A stretch of DNA of 64,000 nt, from positions 1 to 64,000 of the forward strand of contig NZ_JAGGLT010000013.1 of NCBI RefSeq assembly GCF_017874545.1, given 5' to 3'. Shown in pieces: positions 44,512 through 54,535 of this stretch. The translations under genes and the position numbers were made by a program. The stretch's first letter is position 1; every line of letters begins with the position of its first letter. The stretch comes from Thermoanaerobacterium butyriciformans (GTDB taxonomy: Bacteria; Bacillota; Thermoanaerobacteria; Thermoanaerobacterales; Thermoanaerobacteraceae). Below the pieces are notes generated by a model that was given only the letters and a program-made list of their open reading frames with translations, searched no databases and was not told the DNA's origin.

Positions 44512-45051
44512 TCACATTGTCGGCTCTATCAAGCCATATTTGCCATCTTTTCTCTTATACACAACTGTAAAATCGTCTGTATCAGAATTTGTAAAAACGA
44601 AGAAATTATGACCAAGTAGGTTCATCTGCAGTATAGCTTCCTGTACAGACATAGGTTTTACAGGAAATCTTTTTGTCTTAACTACCTCAAACTCAGTTTC
44701 TTCTGATAAATCATTTTTTATGTAATCCTGCTGAACATCAAACCGGATTGAATCAGGTGTAAAATTGTTTTTTAATTTCGTCTTGTATTTGAGTATTTGT
44801 TTTTCAAGCTTATCAACAACGTTATCTATAGATGCATACATATCATCACTTACTTCTTCAGCTCTAAATATCATTCCCTTAAAAGGTATCGTAACCTCTG
44901 CAATCTGATTATTCTTTTGAACACTCAATACTACTCGCGCTTCTGTGTCTTCCGTAAAAAACTTCTCAATTTTGCTTAAGCTTTTCAATGCCGCATTTCT
45001 TAACCCGTCTGTTATCATTATTCCATTTCTTCCGCTTACTGTTATCCTCAT
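44512..45051 (-). CDS. hpf: ribosome hibernation promoting factor, long form
   Basis: The roughly 179-residue protein matches the long HPF of Firmicutes, which dimerises 70S ribosomes to 100S in stationary phase. It has the N-terminal RaiA-type domain (ITVSGRNGIMITDGL, AEVTIPFKGMIFRAEEVSDDMYASID) and the C-terminal dimerisation domain (RFPVKPMSVQEAILQMNLLGHNFFVF). Start ATG 45051 lies nine bases after AAAGGAG. No raiA leader RNA is visible in the 120 bases upstream. Confidence 0.96.
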   Translation of the reverse strand: MRITVSGRNGIMITDGLRNAALKSLSKIEKFFTEDTEARVVLSVQKNNQIAEVTIPFKGMIFRAEEVSDDMYASIDNVVDKLEKQILKYKTKLKNNFTPDSIRFDVQQDYIKNDLSEETEFEVVKTKRFPVKPMSVQEAILQMNLLGHNFFVFTNSDTDDFTVVYKRKDGKYGLIEPTM

Positions 45052-45173
45052 ATGATACAACTCCTTTCTTCATGTCTATATTATTATAATTCTACATAAA
45101 GAGTAATATTCCTGCATAAGTTCCCATTATATTTTGTGAATTTTGCAAAATATAATTTCCATTTAAAATTTAA

Positions 45174-45198
45174 TAAAAAAGGGTGCCTCTGCACCCAG
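45174..45198 (-). terminator. terminator of the polar amino acid ABC operon
   Basis: GGGTGC and GCACCC form a 6-bp GC-rich stem followed by six T on the minus strand. Confidence 0.88.
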
Positions 45199-45204
45199 TG
45201 ATAC

Positions 45205-45927
45205 TTACAGTATTTTGCTGAAAAACTCTTTTGTCCTAGGGTTCTTTGGATTTTCAAATACTTCCTTTGGTGTTCCTTCCTCAACAATCATGCCGTCATC
45301 AACAAATATAACTCTATCAGCAACTTCTCTTGCAAATCCCATCTCATGTGTTACAACAATCATGGTCATTCCTTCATTAGCCAGTTCCTTCATGACATTT
45401 AAGACTTCCTTTACCATTTCTGGGTCCAATGCCGATGTCGGTTCATCAAAAAGCATAACATCCGGCTGCATGGCCAGTGCCCTAGCGATAGCAAGCCTCT
45501 GCTTCTGACCTCCTGATAGCTTAACAGGATAAGAATCCCTTTTATCTTCAAGTCCAACCTTTTTTAGAAGATTAATTGCAATATCTTCTGCATCTTTTTT
45601 ATCTATCTTTTTTACCTTTACAGGCGCTAATGTGATATTATCGATGGCTGTCATATTTGGAAATAAGTTGAAATGCTGAAAAACCATACCTACTTTTTGC
45701 CTTATCTTATTTATATCAGCCTTTTTATCGTTGATTTTTTCACCTTCAATGTATATATCGCCTTTTGTAGGCTCCTCCAATAGATTTATACATCTTAGTA
45801 TTGTACTTTTCCCTGAACCACTTGGACCAATGATAACCAAAACTTCACCTTTCTTCACTTCTAAACTGACACCTTTTAAGACTTCTAAATTTCCAAAATT
45901 TTTATGGAGGTTATCAACGCGTATCAC
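45205..45927 (-). CDS. polar amino acid ABC transporter ATPase (GlnQ-type)
   Basis: The 240-residue ATPase has Walker [10 protein letters not shown], signature [16 protein letters not shown] and Walker [15 protein letters not shown], with the GlnQ-type start [20 protein letters not shown]. The GTG start overlaps the permease end. The exact amino acid is not evident; glutamine, cystine or arginine are options. Confidence 0.95.
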   Translation of the reverse strand: MIRVDNLHKNFGNLEVLKGVSLEVKKGEVLVIIGPSGSGKSTILRCINLLEEPTKGDIYIEGEKINDKKADINKIRQKVGMVFQHFNLFPNMTAIDNITLAPVKVKKIDKKDAEDIAINLLKKVGLEDKRDSYPVKLSGGQKQRLAIARALAMQPDVMLFDEPTSALDPEMVKEVLNVMKELANEGMTMIVVTHEMGFAREVADRVIFVDDGMIVEEGTPKEVFENPKNPRTKEFFSKIL

Positions 45928-46576
45928 CGGACCTCAACCTCCTTTCAAACTTGCTTAAAAGCCTTGAAAATACAAGTGTCATTATGAAATATATAGCAGC
46001 TATTATTATAAGTGGTTCAAAAGCCCTATATGTCACACTTGATATTATTTCTGCCTGTCTTGTAAGATCTGCAAATCCTATTACAGATACTATAGATGAC
46101 TCCTTTAACATGACGACAAATTCGTTACCAAGGGCTGGCAGTATGTTTTTTATTGCCTGGGGAATTATGACATACCTCATAGCCATGCTGTGAGACATTC
46201 CAAGTGAGCGAGATGCCTCCATCTGCCCTGGATCAACTGCCTGTATACCTGAGCGGATAATCTCTGCAACATATCCAGCACTATTCATTGATAGTGCTAT
46301 TATACCTACTACAAATCCGGGAAATTTTATGCCAAACTGTGGCAATCCATTGTATATTATAAGTATCTGCACCAGAAGAGGAGTCCCTCTTATAATCTCC
46401 ACATACGCTGAACCGATAAAGCTAATCACTTTCACGCTGGACATCTTCATCAAAGCTACAATCAATCCCAATACTGCACCAATAGCAACAGATATAAGTG
46501 TAAGCTCTATGGTCATTATGATGCCATTTATAAAAAGCTGAGTGTATTGTGGCATACTTGAAAAATCAAGATTCAT
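45914..46576 (-). CDS. polar amino acid ABC transporter permease (GlnP-type)
   Basis: The 220-residue His/Glu/Gln/Arg/opine-type permease has three to five membrane segments and motifs [14 protein letters not shown] and [22 protein letters not shown]. It overlaps the ATPase gene by 14 bases, so translation is coupled. Confidence 0.95.
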   Translation of the reverse strand: MNLDFSSMPQYTQLFINGIIMTIELTLISVAIGAVLGLIVALMKMSSVKVISFIGSAYVEIIRGTPLLVQILIIYNGLPQFGIKFPGFVVGIIALSMNSAGYVAEIIRSGIQAVDPGQMEASRSLGMSHSMAMRYVIIPQAIKNILPALGNEFVVMLKESSIVSVIGFADLTRQAEIISSVTYRAFEPLIIIAAIYFIMTLVFSRLLSKFERRLRSGDTR

Positions 46577-46603
46577 TAATAATTTCTTCTCCTTTCAAGA
46601 GAT

Positions 46604-47380
46604 CTATTTTCCCATCCATTTGTTCAACATCTTGTCATATTCACCGCTATCTTTGAGCTCTTTTATCACACTGTTTATTTGATTTACCAGATCTTGATTT
46701 CCCTTAGCGACAGCAACAGAATATCCGGGTACTGCTTCATTTATCTCTTTAATGTGAAGCATTTTCATATCCTTATACTCTTTTAAATACGCATTTGCTA
46801 TTGTGCTTTCCATCAATATAGCATCTACCCTGCCATTTTCCAATGATAAAAACGCATCACCTAATCTATTTAATTCATTTAATTTTATACCTTTTATCTT
46901 CTTTGCTGCATTATCAGATGTAGTACCTAGCTGTACCGCAACAGTCTTTCCATTTAAGTCTTTTAGATTATTTATTGAACTGGAGCTTTTGACAACTAAA
47001 ACCTGCTCTGAATTGTAATATTCATCTGAAAAATCAACGTTCTTCTTTCTATCTGGTGTTGCATTCATGCCAGCAATTGCCATATCAATCTGTCCGCTTT
47101 GTAAAGCTGGTATCAATCCAGTAAAGTCTATATCTTTTATTTCAAGCTTTACGCCTAATTTTTTTGCAATAGCATTTGCCAAATCTACATCAAAGCCCAT
47201 TATGGTATCTTTTCCGTTGACAAGTTTGTGAAATTCAAATGGTGGAAAATCCGCACTTGTGCCCATAACAATGACACCCGATTTTTTGACTCTGCTTAAT
47301 GTAGATTGTTTTGAGCATCCACTTAAAATGACAGATAACATAACTATCAGCGATAATGATATGATTAGACCTTTTTTCAT
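46604..47380 (-). CDS. polar amino acid ABC substrate-binding lipoprotein
   Basis: The 258-residue protein begins with a lipoprotein signal ending ILSGC and then the SBP family 3 fold: GTSADFPPFEFH, MGFDVDLANAIAKKLGVKLE and LVVKSSSSINNLKDLNGKTVAVQ. First gene of the three-gene importer. No clear control site is visible in the 190 bases upstream. Confidence 0.95.
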   Translation of the reverse strand: MKKGLIISLSLIVMLSVILSGCSKQSTLSRVKKSGVIVMGTSADFPPFEFHKLVNGKDTIMGFDVDLANAIAKKLGVKLEIKDIDFTGLIPALQSGQIDMAIAGMNATPDRKKNVDFSDEYYNSEQVLVVKSSSSINNLKDLNGKTVAVQLGTTSDNAAKKIKGIKLNELNRLGDAFLSLENGRVDAILMESTIANAYLKEYKDMKMLHIKEINEAVPGYSVAVAKGNQDLVNQINSVIKELKDSGEYDKMLNKWMGK

Positions 47381-47512
47381 ACTTTCTCCTCCCGCTATAT
47401 GGATAATTTACTTAATAATTATACTATCACATGTATAATATTGCAACATATTTTTTAATATTACAAAATAATCTTTAGCGGAAGATTTTATAAAAAATTC
47501 TATAAATGATTA

Positions 47513-47538
47513 AAGGGCATTCGCGATTGAATGCCCTT
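47513..47538 (-). terminator. hairpin after the zinc-ribbon gene
   Basis: AAGGGCATTC and GAATGCCCTT form a 10-bp perfect stem with a broken T run on the minus strand; probable terminator. Confidence 0.6.
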
Positions 47539-47572
47539 GATAATCCTCTTTACTTCTTACAAGTGAAGGGGA

Positions 47573-47767
47573 TTACTTATTTGCTCCAGCAGCTCTTCCT
47601 CTTCTGGAGTTAAACTGATTGTTCCTTTGCTTTTTAGCATCTCTACATGCTTTGCACCTTACTGGTGCGTTTTGAAAACCCTTTTGTTCATAAAATTCTT
47701 GTTCACCGGCAGTCCACACAAACTCTGCTCCACAGTCTTTGCAGACCAATGTCTTGTCTTGATACAT
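47573..47767 (-). CDS. zinc-ribbon small protein
   Basis: The roughly 64-residue protein starts MYQDKTLVCKDCGAEFVWTA and has four cysteines in two CxxC pairs (CKDC, CKAC), typical of the zf_trcl zinc ribbon of Firmicutes. The C-terminus is basic. Start at 47767 follows GAGGGGA; a longer frame to 47785 lacks a site. Confidence 0.85.
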   Translation of the reverse strand: MYQDKTLVCKDCGAEFVWTAGEQEFYEQKGFQNAPVRCKACRDAKKQRNNQFNSRRGRAAGANK

Positions 47768-47910
47768 AATAAATAATCCCCTCACTTTGATTATTAATTT
47801 ACTGCACAGTCCTATAGACTATACAGTAATATTATACCACCAAGAAATATTTTTATCAATAAATTTAAAAAATTTTAAAATTGCATAAATATTACCCCAA
47901 AATATATCCC

Positions 47911-48378
47911 TTAACGTTTTTTGTCTACAAAATAACTGCCGGGTGTGTAGTACTTTAAATATTCTATGTACCCTTTTTTCCCCTTAGACAAGTCATTTAG
48001 CTTATCTTCAAGGTTTTTAAAAGCGCTATTTATATCTTCAATGTTCTTGTCTTCTACTTCTTTTATCTTCTCGAGAGTTGACCTTATTTCAATTAATATT
48101 CCTTTCAATACGCTTTTTTCTGCATTGTTATTTGATGTGTTAAAAATGCTGTCTATCCTATTTACTTTTTTATATAAATTATACATTGGTAGAAATTCCT
48201 TATCTATTTTATCTATATTATTTATAATGTCTTGCTTTCTTCCCAATATACTTTTTATATCATCAAGATTTTGAGAATTTATTGCTTTATTTAGCTCATT
48301 ATTCAATAAAAGCATGTCATTTAGATATTTTAATTTATCTTCAGCTAACTCTATAAGCTTTTTTACATCACTAATCAT
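47911..48378 (-). CDS. putative flagellar export chaperone (FlgN/FliT-like)
   Basis: The 155 residues are almost wholly helical and coiled-coil-like (LIELAEDKLKYLNDMLLLNNELNKAI; ISRSTLEKIKEVED). It follows fliS by six bases in the flagellar operon. FlgN and FliT are small helical export chaperones of this size; the family assignment rests on context and helix pattern. Confidence 0.65.
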   Translation of the reverse strand: MISDVKKLIELAEDKLKYLNDMLLLNNELNKAINSQNLDDIKSILGRKQDIINNIDKIDKEFLPMYNLYKKVNRIDSIFNTSNNNAEKSVLKGILIEIRSTLEKIKEVEDKNIEDINSAFKNLEDKLNDLSKGKKGYIEYLKYYTPGSYFVDKKR

Positions 48379-48384
48379 ATTCTA

Positions 48385-48771
48385 TCAACCTTTTGAATAA
48401 ACTTTTGCTCGAACTTTATCCATCGCTTTTCCCCACGTATCTTTAAGGTCGCTTACTAATGATTCCACTTCATCCAAAGCAACTTTATCTTTTTTTAAAT
48501 TGGCTTCTATAAGCCTTCTTGATAGATACTCATAAATACTATACAGATTTTTTGATATGTCATACTGCATATCAAGAGTTGACATAAGCTCCAATACAAT
48601 ATCCTGTGCTCTTGTTATGCTGTTATGGGCTCTTTCAATATTTTTATCATCTATTGCCTGTTTCGCTTCATTCACAAAACGGATAATGCCATTATACAGC
48701 ATCATAACTAGCTCTTCCGGACTTGCCGTCATTATGGAATTCCGTTTGTATTCCAAGTATGGATCAATCAT
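48385..48771 (-). CDS. fliS: flagellar export chaperone FliS
   Basis: The 128-residue protein matches FliS, the flagellin chaperone: YLEYKRNSIMTASPEELVMMLYNGIIRFVNEAKQ region and a C-terminal helical bundle. GGGGAATTG precedes the ATG. It lies 36 bases after fliD. Confidence 0.95.
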   Translation of the reverse strand: MIDPYLEYKRNSIMTASPEELVMMLYNGIIRFVNEAKQAIDDKNIERAHNSITRAQDIVLELMSTLDMQYDISKNLYSIYEYLSRRLIEANLKKDKVALDEVESLVSDLKDTWGKAMDKVRAKVYSKG

Positions 48772-48807
48772 TTATCAATTCCCCTTCCTGTGTAAAGCAA
48801 ATAATCT

Positions 48808-50337
48808 CTATCCACTAAGTTGTTGGCTTAGCCACTGGCTTTGAGAATTCATCTGTGACATGTATGTCTCTAATTGAGTAAACTGATTATAATACTGCTG
48901 CTCAAGCGTATTTAGGTGATCCTGCATATCTGACATTCTCTGATTTAAATCATTAATTTGCTGACCCAAAAAGCTGTTGTCATACAGTTGATACTGCCCC
49001 CCACCAGCTTCTTGCGTTATAGAATTAATTCCATTATTTACTATATAATAAAGCCTTGCAGCTATTCCATCACTTGAGCTTGAACCAGGTGTAGCATTTA
49101 CATCTGTAGTTGATTCCGTTATTTTTGTAAAAAGATCCATGACCTCTTGAGGATTATTTTGTATCGCATCTTTAAGCTTCGTATCATCTATGTAGAGCTT
49201 ACCGCCTTCATACCACTGCCCAGTAGTTATCCCAATAGAGCTTAAAGTCATCTTCGTCCCGTCAGAAGCAGTCACAGTGCCTGATATGGCATTTCTCAAA
49301 GAATAATATATAGATGTAAGTGTACTATTGCCGTTCAAATCACCGCTTCTTGCTTTCTGCTCCCACAGCGTGATATCACTATCTTTCATCTGCTCTTTCT
49401 GTGCATCTGTAAGAGGCTTATAATCATAATACCTCTCTTCAGTTAACTTTGAATTTATCTGAGTAATCACGTCATTATAAGCATCCACAAAGCTTTTTAT
49501 GCTGTTGTATATCGTATCTGTATCTGTCTGAACGGAAAGAGTCGTATAACCTTGCCCTGTAAGATTTATATTGATGCCTGCAACAGACACATTGTTTGTC
49601 GAAGTAGTCATGTTGACTCCATTAAATGAAAATGAAGCATCTGTGCCTGTAACTGTAGAAGTATTTAACTTTAATGTATTTGTCAAAAAATTAAGTCCTG
49701 TAGAATCTGTACCGCTAAAATCGATCTTTGCATTTGACCCTGTTGAATTTGTTATTAAGAATAATCTGTCTGTAGTTGTATCATAAGTGGCATTGACATG
49801 AGTCGTACTTGATGCACTATTAATTGCTGAAACAATATCGTTTATGGTTACAGTCGATTGATTGATATTTTTAAAAACTTGTACACCATTTAAATATATA
49901 TTTGTAATGTCAGACGTATTATATGTTTTATATGAATTACTGCTACTGTCATAAGCACCGATTGCAGAAGTGCTGGCAGAAGTTGCCCCTGTTGCTAATT
50001 GATTAACATTTAATGTATACGTTCCATTGACAGCATTTACACCTGCTGTCGCTGTCGCTATAGATGTATTTGATGAAACCGTCTTTGCAAGATACGTCCC
50101 TTGCAGTTTCATCTTAAACAAGGTGTTATCCCTAAGGGACAAAAGCTTTGTATTTATGTCCTGAAGATCTTCTTGCTGCCACTGAAGCCACTGCTTTTGC
50201 TGTTCCAATTCATAAAGTGGCTGGCTTGCAGCCGTCATAAGCTGCTTCACTATAGAATCCGTATCTATACCTGATGCAAGGCCGCTTATTCTCAATAAAT
50301 TGCTTGTAGTAGAATTTTGCAAGCTAATAGGATCCAT
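48808..50337 (-). CDS. fliD: flagellar filament cap protein FliD
   Basis: The 509-residue cap protein has the FliD N-terminus (ISGLASGIDTDSIVKQLM), the central variable domains and a C-terminal coiled coil (LNQRMSDMQDHLNTLEQQYYNQF). It promotes flagellin polymerisation. It sits between flaG and fliS. Confidence 0.95.
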   Translation of the reverse strand: MDPISLQNSTTSNLLRISGLASGIDTDSIVKQLMTAASQPLYELEQQKQWLQWQQEDLQDINTKLLSLRDNTLFKMKLQGTYLAKTVSSNTSIATATAGVNAVNGTYTLNVNQLATGATSASTSAIGAYDSSSNSYKTYNTSDITNIYLNGVQVFKNINQSTVTINDIVSAINSASSTTHVNATYDTTTDRLFLITNSTGSNAKIDFSGTDSTGLNFLTNTLKLNTSTVTGTDASFSFNGVNMTTSTNNVSVAGININLTGQGYTTLSVQTDTDTIYNSIKSFVDAYNDVITQINSKLTEERYYDYKPLTDAQKEQMKDSDITLWEQKARSGDLNGNSTLTSIYYSLRNAISGTVTASDGTKMTLSSIGITTGQWYEGGKLYIDDTKLKDAIQNNPQEVMDLFTKITESTTDVNATPGSSSSDGIAARLYYIVNNGINSITQEAGGGQYQLYDNSFLGQQINDLNQRMSDMQDHLNTLEQQYYNQFTQLETYMSQMNSQSQWLSQQLSG

Positions 50338-50348
50338 AATATTACCTC

Positions 50349-50678
50349 CTATACTTTTCTATCGACAAATAGACCTGCTATTTTCCACAAACCCGCCACT
50401 AAATCTAATATTTTTTCCGGCGGTATTTCGTCTATAACTTGATTTGTTTTACTGTCTACAATTTTAACTACAATTGTATTTGTCGGTTTATGCACAGAAA
50501 ATTCAAAATACGTCCCATCGCTAGTCTTTATCTTATTGTTAACGTCATTGATTTCATCTTTGATAGATTTCTCGTCAACTGGTTTTTTTAAAATATTTTT
50601 TACATCATTTAGATTGTCTGCCGATAAACTGTCATTGAACTTTGCCTTTCCTCCTTCTAGCGAAATACTTTGAATCAT
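50349..50678 (-). CDS. flaG: flagellar protein FlaG
   Basis: The 109-residue protein has the FlaG C-terminal signature TNTIVVKIVDSKTNQVIDEIPPEKIL after a charged N-terminal half. It precedes fliD by 11 bases, the usual order. Confidence 0.92.
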   Translation of the reverse strand: MIQSISLEGGKAKFNDSLSADNLNDVKNILKKPVDEKSIKDEINDVNNKIKTSDGTYFEFSVHKPTNTIVVKIVDSKTNQVIDEIPPEKILDLVAGLWKIAGLFVDRKV

Positions 50679-50755
50679 ACATAATACCTCCCAAAAATAT
50701 TTACATTAGTACGTTATTTTCTATATCGGCAAAATATTTGAAAAAATTAGCGAAT

Positions 50756-50938
50756 TCACTTTGAGCTTTTCTTTGTATCACTAGACATATATTCTACAAT
50801 AAGCTTGTCCAGTTCTTGGCTTATTTCAAGCGCTTTAGGCTTATCGACGATATGCTTATCCAGTTCATTTTTTAATAACTTTATTTTCTCCTCAACAAAA
50901 TCATTTTTATAATAGTGTTCTTTTATAACCTTTGCCAT
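50756..50938 (-). CDS. Spo0E-like aspartyl phosphate phosphatase
   Basis: The 60-residue protein (start MAKVIKEHYYK, GGAGGGG just upstream) has the Spo0E motif EISQELDKLIVEYM with a helical N-terminal hairpin. Spo0E proteins dephosphorylate Spo0A and delay sporulation. A longer frame to 51085 exists, but the first 49 residues do not look like Spo0E and lack a clear start site. Confidence 0.85.
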   Translation of the reverse strand: MAKVIKEHYYKNDFVEEKIKLLKNELDKHIVDKPKALEISQELDKLIVEYMSSDTKKSSK

Positions 50939-51153
50939 TTTCCCCTCCATATAAGCTAGTTTAACATTTATCCCAAATCTATATATCGGCTTTAAAACAA
51001 TATTTATTAAATCTTTATCATATTTTTTGATGCTTATTTCAAGTATACTATTTCCAAGAAATTTATCAATGCTTACTTTATGCAAATTGTTATTTTGTTG
51101 AACGTATGTTTGTGTTATAATATTTATATAAATTTATGTTAGAGGTGCGAAAT

Positions 51154-52428
51154 ATGGAACTTCATGATAAGATAAGGATATTAGCTGATGCTGCAAAATA
51201 CGATGTATCTTGTTCATCCAGCGGAAGTAATAGAGAAAATAAAAATGGTGGCATCGGAAATGCATCGTTTTACGGAATATGCCACAGTTGGTCTGACGAT
51301 GGAAGGTGCATATCACTTCTTAAAATATTATTTACAAATGTCTGCATCTACGACTGCTCATATTGTGTCAATAGATGCTCAAATGACATAGAAAGGGCAT
51401 TATTCACACCTGATGAACTGGCAGACCTTACGATAAATTTTTACCGCAGAAACTACATAGAAGGACTATTTTTAAGCTCAGCAGTTTACAAAAGCCCGGA
51501 CTATACAATGGAGCTTCTGATTAGGACAGTCAAAAAACTTAGAGAAGATTATAATTTTAATGGTTACATACATTTAAAAGCCATACCTGGAGCAGACATA
51601 AATCTGATAAGATTAGCAGGGCTTTATGCCGACCGCATGAGCGTGAATATCGAGCTTCCATCCGAAAAATCTCTAAAGCTATTGGCACCTCAGAAAACAA
51701 AAGAATCAATAATAAAGCCAATGAGCTTCATACACAGTAAACTTTTGGAAAAGAGTGAATCAAAAAAGCTGATGCGCCACACAGATAAATTTGTGCCTGC
51801 AGGGCAGACGACACAGCTTATCATAGGTGCAACACCAGAAAGTGATAGGACTATATTAAAATTATCAGAGAATCTGTATAAATATTATGACCTTAAAAGA
51901 GTGTATTACTCCGCATACATTCCCGTTTTTAATGGAAACAACCTTTTGGGAGTATCATCACCACCTCTTTTAAGGGAGCACCGCTTGTATCAAGCTGATT
52001 GGCTTTTAAGGTACTACAATTTCAAAGCTGATGAATTGCTGACTGAAGAAGAGCTGAATTTCGATGTATTACTAGATCCAAAAATCAACTGGGCCATGAA
52101 AAATCTAAACCTATTTCCTGTCGAAGTAAATACTGCAGACTACAACATGCTTTTACGAGTACCAGGCATAGGTTTAAGGACAGCAAAGCGGATTGTGAAG
52201 GCGCGGAAAGCTGCTAACCTTAACTATGATTCACTTAAAAAGCTGGGTGTCGTATTAAAAAGGGCAAAATATTTTATAACATGCAATGGAAAATACTACG
52301 GTGGATGCGAAATAGAAACTAATAAAATAAAAAATAAACTTTTGCCAAAAAGCAATGTCTTAGAAGGCCAGCTTAGCATATTTGACTCAATTTACAAAAC
52401 AGAAAGTAATTTGCCTATCCTCGTATGA
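51154..52428 (+). CDS. radical-SAM DNA modification/repair protein (TIGR03916)
   Basis: The protein of about 424 residues has the radical-SAM cluster CIYDCSYC, followed by NRCSNDIERALFTPDELADL, and a C-terminal helix-hairpin-helix region (MLLRVPGIGLRTAKRIVKAR). Start ATG 51154 follows GAGGTG by seven bases. It pairs with the 52464 gene, a known two-gene module called putative DNA modification/repair. Confidence 0.92.
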   Translation: MELHDKIRILADAAKYDVSCSSSGSNRENKNGGIGNASFYGICHSWSDDGRCISLLKILFTNVCIYDCSYCVNRCSNDIERALFTPDELADLTINFYRRNYIEGLFLSSAVYKSPDYTMELLIRTVKKLREDYNFNGYIHLKAIPGADINLIRLAGLYADRMSVNIELPSEKSLKLLAPQKTKESIIKPMSFIHSKLLEKSESKKLMRHTDKFVPAGQTTQLIIGATPESDRTILKLSENLYKYYDLKRVYYSAYIPVFNGNNLLGVSSPPLLREHRLYQADWLLRYYNFKADELLTEEELNFDVLLDPKINWAMKNLNLFPVEVNTADYNMLLRVPGIGLRTAKRIVKARKAANLNYDSLKKLGVVLKRAKYFITCNGKYYGGCEIETNKIKNKLLPKSNVLEGQLSIFDSIYKTESNLPILV

Positions 52429-52463
52429 TTTAGATACTATATCTTAGATGGGAGTATGTAAAC

Positions 52464-53198
52464 ATGGTAAACTACATTTTTGATGGGACATTTGACGGGC
52501 TTATGACAGTCATATATGTGTCATATTATAATCGTCAAATACCAAATGATATTTTATCAGAAAACAGTTATCAAAAAAATTTTCTCGGAGATGACATATA
52601 CATTTCAACGGATATAAATAAATCCGATAAAGTGCAAAATGCCATTACAACAAAAATATCAAAAGAAGCTCTCAAAAATATTTACTACGTTTATCTGTCT
52701 GAACTAGAATCATCATACATGTTGATATATAAATATGTAAGATTGGGATTTAAGATAGGACGAAAAATTAATTATTTTCTTCAAAATGACATAGTGAACG
52801 ATGTGATTAAATTAAGTCAAAGAATTAATCATGAAGCCTATAAAATGATAGAATTAATAAGATTTAAAGAGATAAAAAAGGGATTATTTTATGCCAAAAT
52901 ACATCCTGATTACAATGTGCTGCCTCTCATTGTGCCTCACTTTGCTGAAAGATTTCAAGACCAATATTTTGTGATACATGATGTGAAAAGAAACTTATCA
53001 GCGGTTTATGATAAAAAATCTTGGATAATAACTGACATCCCTCCTGAAATAACATTGATTACAAAAGAGGAGGAAGATTTTGAAAATCTCTGGAAGATCT
53101 ACTACAAAAGCATCTCTATAGAAGAAAGAAAAAACCTAAGGCTTCAAAGACAACACATGCCTAAAAAATACTGGGATATGCTTACAGAAAAGCAATAA
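52464..53198 (+). CDS. TIGR03915 DNA-repair partner protein
   Basis: The 244-residue protein starts MVNYIFDGTFDGLMTVIYVS and has a C-terminal RHQMPKKYW-like segment (LQRQHMPKKYWDML) found in the TIGR03915 family, whose members are related to uracil-DNA glycosylase-type folds. GGGAG precedes the ATG. Only 35 bases separate it from the radical-SAM gene. Confidence 0.9.
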   Translation: MVNYIFDGTFDGLMTVIYVSYYNRQIPNDILSENSYQKNFLGDDIYISTDINKSDKVQNAITTKISKEALKNIYYVYLSELESSYMLIYKYVRLGFKIGRKINYFLQNDIVNDVIKLSQRINHEAYKMIELIRFKEIKKGLFYAKIHPDYNVLPLIVPHFAERFQDQYFVIHDVKRNLSAVYDKKSWIITDIPPEITLITKEEEDFENLWKIYYKSISIEERKNLRLQRQHMPKKYWDMLTEKQ

Positions 53199-54500
53199 TT
53201 ACTTTTCAAACTGAATGGCAGAAGTAATTCTCTCTATGAATGGTATGCCATTTGATGTAGGTAAAAGTGATGATGTGACCATGACTTCATTAACTGGTAC
53301 GAAGTCATATTCATCTCCATTTTTTACACCATACCCAGTAAAGTCGTGTATGATGTAAGGCACTCCGCCATCCATTCCAACGTATATCATAGCATGACCC
53401 GGCATGTATAAAGCTGCGCCAGGTTTAATCTTATCAAAAATCTTTATTCTTTCATCTAATGATAATCCATCAGAAAATTTATAGGCTATTCCTGGACATC
53501 TTTCCTGCTCATCAACATTTCTGGGAAGCTTAAACCCAAATATCTTGTATACATACATGATAAAGCTGGAGCAGTCTTTCCCATTGAAGCTATCTCCCCA
53601 TCCATATCTATCGCCAATAAGTTTAAACGCCTGATTTAAAATATTGGCTCTCGTGTATGAGACATAGCCCCAATGGACATCTTCTTTTACCGATATAAGA
53701 CCATCTTTAAATACTAAATTGCCTTTATCATCTCTTAAAGGCAGCTTAACAACATAATTGCCATAAGCAGATTGATTACCTACACTGTAAATCATATCTT
53801 TTTCCAGTGGTATTTTCGTGCCCATATCAAACTGAATTTCAGACACATCTTTATCATAAGGATTAAACTGCGTTTTGACATGGTTTCCAGTCACCATTAT
53901 GAAATCATCTGTATCAAGATAATCAAACACTTCCTCTTTATCTTTTGCAATTGCTATATTACATGCCTTTACCCAACCTCTGTAATTGTAGATCTGTACA
54001 AAATACCATTTTTTATCTTTACTTTCATGCAGCACCAAAACAGGCTCTAATGCTTGGCACGATGTCTCTTGAAATCTATCAAATTCGATATCGCCTTTTC
54101 TGCTGTATACCGCTATCTCCGTAGGGAAACTTCTAAGAGATGTCTTTCTTATGGTAATGCCGTACCGTACTGGATTGACCTTTTTTATTTCAGTGATATT
54201 TAAATTACCAGTTATACAATCGTAAAAACCCTGCTTTGCTTCTTCACCATTTCTAAAATACATCTCTTTTTCTGGCAATTTATATTCTTTTATCAAAGAC
54301 AACAATTCGTCGTAAGTAAGACTATCCCTGTAGCTTTTTAAATCATAGACGCTATCGCATTTTTCTACAATCTTTTGATTGAACTTCATAATATCATTTT
54401 GCGTCATTATAAGGCTATCAGCATCTGGTATCTTTTCTATCCAGTATTCGGCATCAAGCATCTCTAACCTAGTTCCAGGTATAATATAGATCACCTCCAT
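53199..54500 (-). CDS. SH3-domain NlpC/P60 cell-wall hydrolase
   Basis: The 433-residue protein carries an N-terminal region, SH3-like repeats (WYFVQIYNYRGWVKACNIA; SAYGNYVVKL), and a C-terminal NlpC/P60 peptidase with catalytic Cys in DCSSFIMYVYKIFGF and His in MPGHAMIYVG. It likely cleaves cell-wall peptides. The start is doubtful: the only good ribosome site, GGAGGTGAT, lies inside the first codons, pointing to a non-ATG start (ATT) eight bases later or the ATG at residue 14. No signal peptide is visible. Confidence 0.85.
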   Translation of the reverse strand: MEVIYIIPGTRLEMLDAEYWIEKIPDADSLIMTQNDIMKFNQKIVEKCDSVYDLKSYRDSLTYDELLSLIKEYKLPEKEMYFRNGEEAKQGFYDCITGNLNITEIKKVNPVRYGITIRKTSLRSFPTEIAVYSRKGDIEFDRFQETSCQALEPVLVLHESKDKKWYFVQIYNYRGWVKACNIAIAKDKEEVFDYLDTDDFIMVTGNHVKTQFNPYDKDVSEIQFDMGTKIPLEKDMIYSVGNQSAYGNYVVKLPLRDDKGNLVFKDGLISVKEDVHWGYVSYTRANILNQAFKLIGDRYGWGDSFNGKDCSSFIMYVYKIFGFKLPRNVDEQERCPGIAYKFSDGLSLDERIKIFDKIKPGAALYMPGHAMIYVGMDGGVPYIIHDFTGYGVKNGDEYDFVPVNEVMVTSSLLPTSNGIPFIERITSAIQFEK

Positions 54501-54535
54501 GGATATTTAATGATTATAAAAATTTTAATATATGT

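Noticed and set aside
45060-45174. raiA leader RNA upstream of hpf
   Set aside because: Only about 120 bases lie between the terminator and hpf, too short and without conserved stems of that RNA.
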